Positions 6,220-9,897 of a stretch of DNA of 9,897 bases are shown piece after piece. Below the pieces are notes generated by a model. It made no database searches. It worked only from the letters and a program-made list of their open reading frames with translations, and was not told the DNA's origin. The DNA is from Acidobacteriota bacterium (GTDB lineage: Bacteria; Acidobacteriota; Vicinamibacteria; Vicinamibacterales; 2-12-FULL-66-21): assembly GCA_013694635.1 (NCBI GenBank), contig JACDCA010000760.1, forward strand, positions 1 through 9,897. The letters are read 5' to 3'. A program made the position numbers and the translations under genes. Numbering within the stretch: position 1 is the first letter of the stretch; the number at the start of each line of letters is the position of its first letter.

Positions 6220-7186
6220 ACGCGATCCCTTCTTTCTCTTCCTGCGCCCTGATGTCGTCGAGGACGGCCTGAAGGTCCGGAGGCAGCGGCGATTCGAAGT
6301 CGACGCGGCGGCCGTCGGACGGGTGCGTGAAGGCCAGCCGCGCCGAGTGCAGGAAAGGGCGCTCGAGGCGCATCACGGATCGCAGGCTGGCGGCGACGCG
6401 GCGGTGGATGCCGCCGTAGGTCGCGTCTCCGACGACCGGATGCCCGATTGCACTGAGGTGGACGCGGATCTGGTGCGTGCGCCCGGTGGCGATCGCCACC
6501 TTCAGCAGCGACACTCCCTGGAACTGATGCGCGAAGGTCACGCGGGTCACGGCGCTGCGCGCCCGCCGCGCGCGAGTGGACATCTTCTGACGCTGCTGCG
6601 GATCGCGACCGATGGCAGCGTCGATGCGGCGTCCCGCCTGGACGACGCCCCAGACCAGCGCGGCATACTCCTTGTCGACTTCGCGATCCGCGAACTGCCG
6701 CGCCAGCTCATGGTGCGCCCGATCGTTCTTGGCCACGACCATGAGTCCCGAAGTGCCGCGATCGAGCCGATGCACGATGCCGGGCCGAAGCTCGCCGCCG
6801 ATCCCGCTGAGATCGGTGATGTGATGGAGCAGCGCATTCACCAGCGTCCCGCTGCTGTGCCCCGCGGCGGGATGCACGACCATTCCGGCGGGCTTGTCGA
6901 GCACGACGACGTCCTGGTCCTGGAAGACGATGCGGAGGGGTAACGCTTCCGGTTCGGGACCTGCGGCAGTCGGCGGCGGAATGTCGATTTCGAAGGTCTG
7001 ACCCTCATGGACAGTCGTGCTCGCCCGCGGCACGCCTGAAGCGGCCCGAACCTTCCCGTCCTTGATCAACCGCTGGATCTGAGACCGAGACAGATCGGGG
7101 AGGAGCGCCGTCAGGAAGTTGTCGAGCCGCAGCCCGTCTTGCTCTTCCTCGACCTGCAGCGCCCGGAACCCAGCGTTGGCCGTCAC
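6212..7186 (-). CDS. rluD: RluA/RluD-family large-subunit rRNA pseudouridine synthase
   Basis: This 324-residue protein has an N-terminal S4 RNA-binding domain (~18-75, with RLDNFLTALLPDLSRSQIQRLI) and a pseudouridine synthase catalytic domain. The signature HRLDRGTSG is at 139-147, with D142 as the catalytic aspartate, and the RTHQIRVHL motif follows at ~236-244. Such enzymes isomerise uridines, usually in 23S rRNA helix 69 for RluD. Assignment to RluD rather than another RluA-family member rests on the S4 domain and is probable rather than certain. Translation starts at a GTG (7186-7184) that overlaps the lgt TGA in a GTGA junction, which points to translational coupling, and there is no separate Shine-Dalgarno site. 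Its 3' end overlaps the NUDIX start. Confidence 0.92.
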   Translation of the reverse strand: MTANAGFRALQVEEEQDGLRLDNFLTALLPDLSRSQIQRLIKDGKVRAASGVPRASTTVHEGQTFEIDIPPPTAAGPEPEALPLRIVFQDQDVVVLDKPAGMVVHPAAGHSSGTLVNALLHHITDLSGIGGELRPGIVHRLDRGTSGLMVVAKNDRAHHELARQFADREVDKEYAALVWGVVQAGRRIDAAIGRDPQQRQKMSTRARRARSAVTRVTFAHQFQGVSLLKVAIATGRTHQIRVHLSAIGHPVVGDATYGGIHRRVAASLRSVMRLERPFLHSARLAFTHPSDGRRVDFESPLPPDLQAVLDDIRAQEEKEGIAYE

Positions 7187-7992
7187 GCCGCACGCGCGCG
7201 TTTGGCGGAGCTCTTCGGATCAGGGGTGAGGCGCCGCGACAGCACGACGAGCATGACGAGGCTCAGGGGAATGATGAGGAGCGACACGAACTGCGAGGTC
7301 GAGAATGCGCCGACCATGCCGCGAGGATCCCCGCGGTAGAACTCGATGATGAACCGGGATACGGCGTAGAGGAACATGTATCCCCAGAACGTGCGGCCCG
7401 GGAAGGGCCGTCCCTTGCGTTCGGTCGCAAGAAGCAGGATCAGGATCAGCAGCTCTGCTCCCGCTTCGTACAGCTGCGTCGGATGGAGCGGAATATTCAG
7501 CGGCGTGCCGACGTTCTGTGCAGCGAATTCGTTGTGGAACGTGATCGCCCACGGTACGTCCGTTCGACGGCCGAAACAGCAGCCGGCGAAGAGGCATCCG
7601 AGGCGGCCGACCACGTGGCCGAGCGCGATGCCGGGCGCGAAGACGTCGGTCACCGTCCACATCGGGAGCCGGTGCCTCCGCAGATACCACAGCGCCACCG
7701 CGACGGCGGCGATCAGCCCGCCGTAGAACACTCCCCCCGAGCGCGTCAGCGTGAAGAGCTCGCGCCAGTCGCTCGTGAACGTGTCCCATTCGACGATGAG
7801 CAGCAGCAGCTTCGCGCCGACGAGCGCGCTGATGATGATCCAGATCCCGAGATCCATGACCCGGTTCGGGTCGAGACCGCGTGCCTTCGCCCGCCTCAGC
7901 GCGAACTGCAGCCCGAGCAGGTAGGCGGCGGCCAGCAGAACGCCGTAGGTGTAAACCGGAAATCCGCCGATCTCAAACAGTATGGGATGCAT
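7183..7992 (-). CDS. lgt: Phosphatidylglycerol-prolipoprotein diacylglyceryl transferase
   Basis: Lgt transfers diacylglycerol from phosphatidylglycerol to the lipobox cysteine of prolipoproteins, the first step of bacterial lipoprotein maturation, in the inner membrane. The 269-residue protein starts with the typical MHPILFEIG and is strongly hydrophobic, with about seven membrane segments. It has the signature GRLGCLFAGCC (129-139, R130 equivalent to E. coli R143), HPTQLYE (170-176) and a late SRFIIEFYRGDPRG segment. The position of E. coli His103 (HGG) is Tyr90 in FYGG, a change I recall from other lineages of the family. The ATG lies 20 bases inside the end of lspA, and the TGA overlaps the GTG of rluD. 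It is adjacent to lspA, the signal peptidase that acts after it. Confidence 0.96.
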   Translation of the reverse strand: MHPILFEIGGFPVYTYGVLLAAAYLLGLQFALRRAKARGLDPNRVMDLGIWIIISALVGAKLLLLIVEWDTFTSDWRELFTLTRSGGVFYGGLIAAVAVALWYLRRHRLPMWTVTDVFAPGIALGHVVGRLGCLFAGCCFGRRTDVPWAITFHNEFAAQNVGTPLNIPLHPTQLYEAGAELLILILLLATERKGRPFPGRTFWGYMFLYAVSRFIIEFYRGDPRGMVGAFSTSQFVSLLIIPLSLVMLVVLSRRLTPDPKSSAKRARAA

Positions 7993-8545
7993 GTCTTCGT
8001 CCGAGCCCGATCATATCGAGCAGCACAAGTGCCGCGCCGACATTGATGGCGGCGTCGGCGACGTTGAAGGCCCAGAAATGCGAGTACCCCCAGTAGACGT
8101 CCACGAAGTCGGTCACGTGACCGACGATCGCGCGATCCAGCAGGTTACCGAAGGCTCCACCGAGAATGAGGGCAAGCCCGAGCCGCGCCATGCGTTCGTG
8201 AAACCCGAGCTGCGTCCCGTAAGCGGCGATCGCTACCAGCGCAATCGATGCGACCGCGATCATCACCCAGGGCTTGTAGGGGAAGTCCACCGAATTCAGC
8301 AGCCCGAACGCGGCCCCTGTGTTCTGGACGTGGGTCAGGTCGAGAAAGCCGGGAATAATGGTGCGGCTGTCTCCGAGTGCGATCGACTGCCGCACGAGCA
8401 CTTTCGTCAACTGGTCGAGGACGACGATAACGGCCATTACCCCGATCTCGAACGGATGCGCAAAGCCGCGCGGTGAATCAGCGGCCGGGGTTGCCGGCGG
8501 CGCAGGAGGGACGTCGGGCGTTTCCGCGACGGGCGTCTCCGGCAT
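7973..8545 (-). CDS. lspA: Lipoprotein signal peptidase (signal peptidase II)
   Basis: LspA cleaves the signal peptide of diacylglyceryl-modified prolipoproteins in the inner membrane by an aspartyl protease mechanism. With the start at 8545 the protein is 190 residues. The ATG shares one base with the ileS TGA (TGATG), a coupling junction. The frame also opens further upstream, to 8644, but that extension lies wholly inside ileS and is rejected. Family motifs are present: VVLDQLTK (D44), NTGAAFG (75-81), GNLLDR (133-138, D137), VTDFVD (D146) and FNVADAAI (D164). D146 and D164 are 18 residues apart, matching the catalytic pair D123/D141 of E. coli. Four membrane helices are apparent. The first ~33 residues form a Pro/Ala-rich extension before helix 1 that most LspA proteins lack. 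The 3' end overlaps lgt by 20 bases. Confidence 0.95.
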   Translation of the reverse strand: MPETPVAETPDVPPAPPATPAADSPRGFAHPFEIGVMAVIVVLDQLTKVLVRQSIALGDSRTIIPGFLDLTHVQNTGAAFGLLNSVDFPYKPWVMIAVASIALVAIAAYGTQLGFHERMARLGLALILGGAFGNLLDRAIVGHVTDFVDVYWGYSHFWAFNVADAAINVGAALVLLDMIGLGRRHASHTV

Positions 8546-9897
8546 CACGCCGCGGGCCTCAGGGCGGCCATACAGCGCTCGCACAGCCCTTCGGTCAATT
8601 GGTTCTTGGAGGTTGCCGGAACGATGCGCCAGCAGCGGGCGCATTTCTCCCCCGTCGCCTTGGTCACGATGACTTCGACTTCCGGGCCCTCGCCGTCCGC
8701 CGATTCAAAGTCGAGCTGCGACACGATGAACAGCATCGGCAGGTCGTTGCGGCAGGACTCGAGGAGCCCGGCCGCCGCGCCGCGTGCACGCAACACCACG
8801 TGTGCCCCGAGGGAGTTGCCGATCGTCTTTTCCTGCCGCGCCACTTCGAGTGCACGGTTCACCTCGTCGCGGATCGCGATGAGACGTTCCCAGCGGCGGA
8901 CCAGGGGCGGATCCAACAGCTTCTCGACCGACTCGGCGGTGGGGAAGTGGGCGAGATGAACCGAAGCCTCGTCGCGTGTCCCGAGGTGCTTCCACATTTC
9001 CTCAGCGGTCACCGGCAGAATCGGGGCGAGCAGACGGGCCAGCCCGTCCGCCATGACGTACATCGCCGTCTGCGCCGAACGACGCTCCGCTGATGTCGCC
9101 GCAAACGTGTAGAGGCGATCCTTCGAGACGTCCGCGTAGAACGCCGAGAGATCCACCGTTGTCAACTGATTGAGACGCTGGAAGATCCCGGGAAAATCGT
9201 AGGCGTCGTAGGCCTTCAGCACGTCCCGGGCGACCTCCCCATACCGGGCGAGCGCGTAGCGGTCGACCTCCTCCATGGACTCCAGCGGGACCATGTCGGT
9301 CGCTGGATCGAAATCGTAGATATTTGCGAGCAGGTACCTGCAAGTGTTGCGGATCTTGCGGTACGCCTCCACCACGCGTTGGAGGATCTGTTTGCCGACG
9401 CGCAGCTCATCGCGAAAGTCGCTGCTGGCGACCCACAACCGCAACGTTTCCGCTCCGCTCTCCTTGATGACCTCCTGCGGCGCGATCGTGTTGCCGAGCG
9501 ACTTGGACATCTTGCGCCCGTCGACATCGATCACGAAGCCGTGGGTGAGCACCTCTCGGTACGGCGGCCGTCCGCGCGTGCCCAGCCCGACCAGCAGCGA
9601 GCTTTGAAACCATCCGCGGTGCTGGTCGCTGCCTTCCAGGTAAATATCAGCCGGCCAGGTGAGCTCGTCGCGAAAGGGCAGCACGGCCTCGTGGCTCGAC
9701 CCCGAATCGAACCAGACGTCCAGGATGTCGCGCTCGCGTTCGAACGTCGTCCCGCCGCACCCCGGACAGGCAAGGCCCTCAGGAATGAACTCCTCGGTCG
9801 GCCGTTCGTACCACGCATCCGCACCGTATTCGTCGAACACCGACGCGGCACGAGCGACGAGCGACGAGGTCAGCAGGGCCTCGCCGCATGTGGCGCA
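8545..9897 (-). CDS. ileS: Isoleucyl-tRNA synthetase, C-terminal part (5' end beyond window edge)
   Basis: The frame stays open to the right edge (base 9897), so the visible 450 residues are the C-terminal half of a protein usually ~900-950 residues long. The enzyme charges tRNA-Ile with isoleucine. Visible parts are a CATCGEALL zinc-type segment at the edge, DVWFDSGSSH, EGSDQHRGWFQSSLL, the ATP-binding KMSKS loop (bases 9499-9513), the anticodon-binding helical domain, and a C-terminal zinc finger with CARC (~8633-8646) and CERC (~8572-8586). The HIGH motif and editing domain lie outside the window. It is the first visible gene of the minus-strand operon, and its TGA overlaps the lspA ATG. 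The in-frame GTG at 9840 is not a real start, because homology continues upstream of it. Confidence 0.97.
   Translation of the reverse strand, partial: CATCGEALLTSSLVARAASVFDEYGADAWYERPTEEFIPEGLACPGCGGTTFERERDILDVWFDSGSSHEAVLPFRDELTWPADIYLEGSDQHRGWFQSSLLVGLGTRGRPPYREVLTHGFVIDVDGRKMSKSLGNTIAPQEVIKESGAETLRLWVASSDFRDELRVGKQILQRVVEAYRKIRNTCRYLLANIYDFDPATDMVPLESMEEVDRYALARYGEVARDVLKAYDAYDFPGIFQRLNQLTTVDLSAFYADVSKDRLYTFAATSAERRSAQTAMYVMADGLARLLAPILPVTAEEMWKHLGTRDEASVHLAHFPTAESVEKLLDPPLVRRWERLIAIRDEVNRALEVARQEKTIGNSLGAHVVLRARGAAAGLLESCRNDLPMLFIVSQLDFESADGEGPEVEVIVTKATGEKCARCWRIVPATSKNQLTEGLCERCMAALRPAA

Noticed and set aside
6119..6943. A 274-codon plus-strand frame opposite rluD and the NUDIX gene
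   Set aside because: It is antisense to two genes with clear catalytic motifs, has no ribosome site and no recognisable domain.
8546..8644. A longer N-terminus for LspA starting at 8644
   Set aside because: It would overlap the ileS C-terminal zinc finger by 100 bases. The TGATG junction at 8545 gives a natural coupled start.
8473..9093. A 206-codon plus-strand frame opposite lspA and ileS
   Set aside because: It is a shadow of conserved coding sequence with no recognisable protein features.

Overview
The window is GC-rich bacterial chromosome, densely packed with housekeeping genes on both strands. All ten genes are recognisable, and there is no sign of phage, IS element, CRISPR, tRNA or rRNA. 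The lineage cannot be fixed from this sequence alone. The gene order ileS-lspA-lgt-rluD-NUDIX, the bifunctional-type Rel enzyme and the base composition suggest an acidobacterium (perhaps Vicinamibacteria-like) or another high-GC Gram-negative. That is inference, at moderate to low confidence.

Layout, left to right. (1) 1-1653 (+): the 3' three quarters of a Rel/SpoT-type (p)ppGpp synthetase/hydrolase, cut by the left edge so that its HD hydrolase domain is missing. (2) 1651-1699: a nested inverted repeat whose outer arms contain the stop codons of rel and of the convergent ridA. (3) 1697-2309 (-): rpmB (ribosomal protein L28) followed by ridA (enamine/imine deaminase), probably one transcript. 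(4) 2310-2660: a divergent intergenic region with an extended -10 promoter for rpmB, a sigma70-like promoter for the + strand gene and several small hairpins. (5) 2661-3143 (+): a DksA/TraR-family zinc-finger protein with an unusual 18-bp in-frame tandem repeat at its 5' end, closed by a textbook intrinsic terminator at 3187-3223. (6) 3246-5693 (+): lon, an ATP-dependent protease. (7) 5698-9897 (-): a tightly overlapping operon ileS-lspA-lgt-rluD-NUDIX. It is read leftwards and meets lon tail to tail with only 4 bases between the stop codons. ileS is cut by the right edge.

How the genes fit together. The left half groups growth-control functions: Rel sets the (p)ppGpp level, DksA-family proteins act with (p)ppGpp on RNA polymerase, L28 is a ribosomal output of that control, and Lon carries out protein quality control. 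The right half is a translation and lipoprotein-maturation operon: isoleucyl-tRNA synthetase, the diacylglyceryl transferase and signal peptidase II steps of lipoprotein maturation, a 23S rRNA-type pseudouridine synthase, and a nucleoside-diphosphate-sugar hydrolase. I found no clearly novel system. The most unusual local features are the tandem-repeat start region of the DksA-like gene with its two well-placed ribosome binding sites, its altered coiled-coil tip motif, and the stop-codon-containing dyad between rel and ridA.
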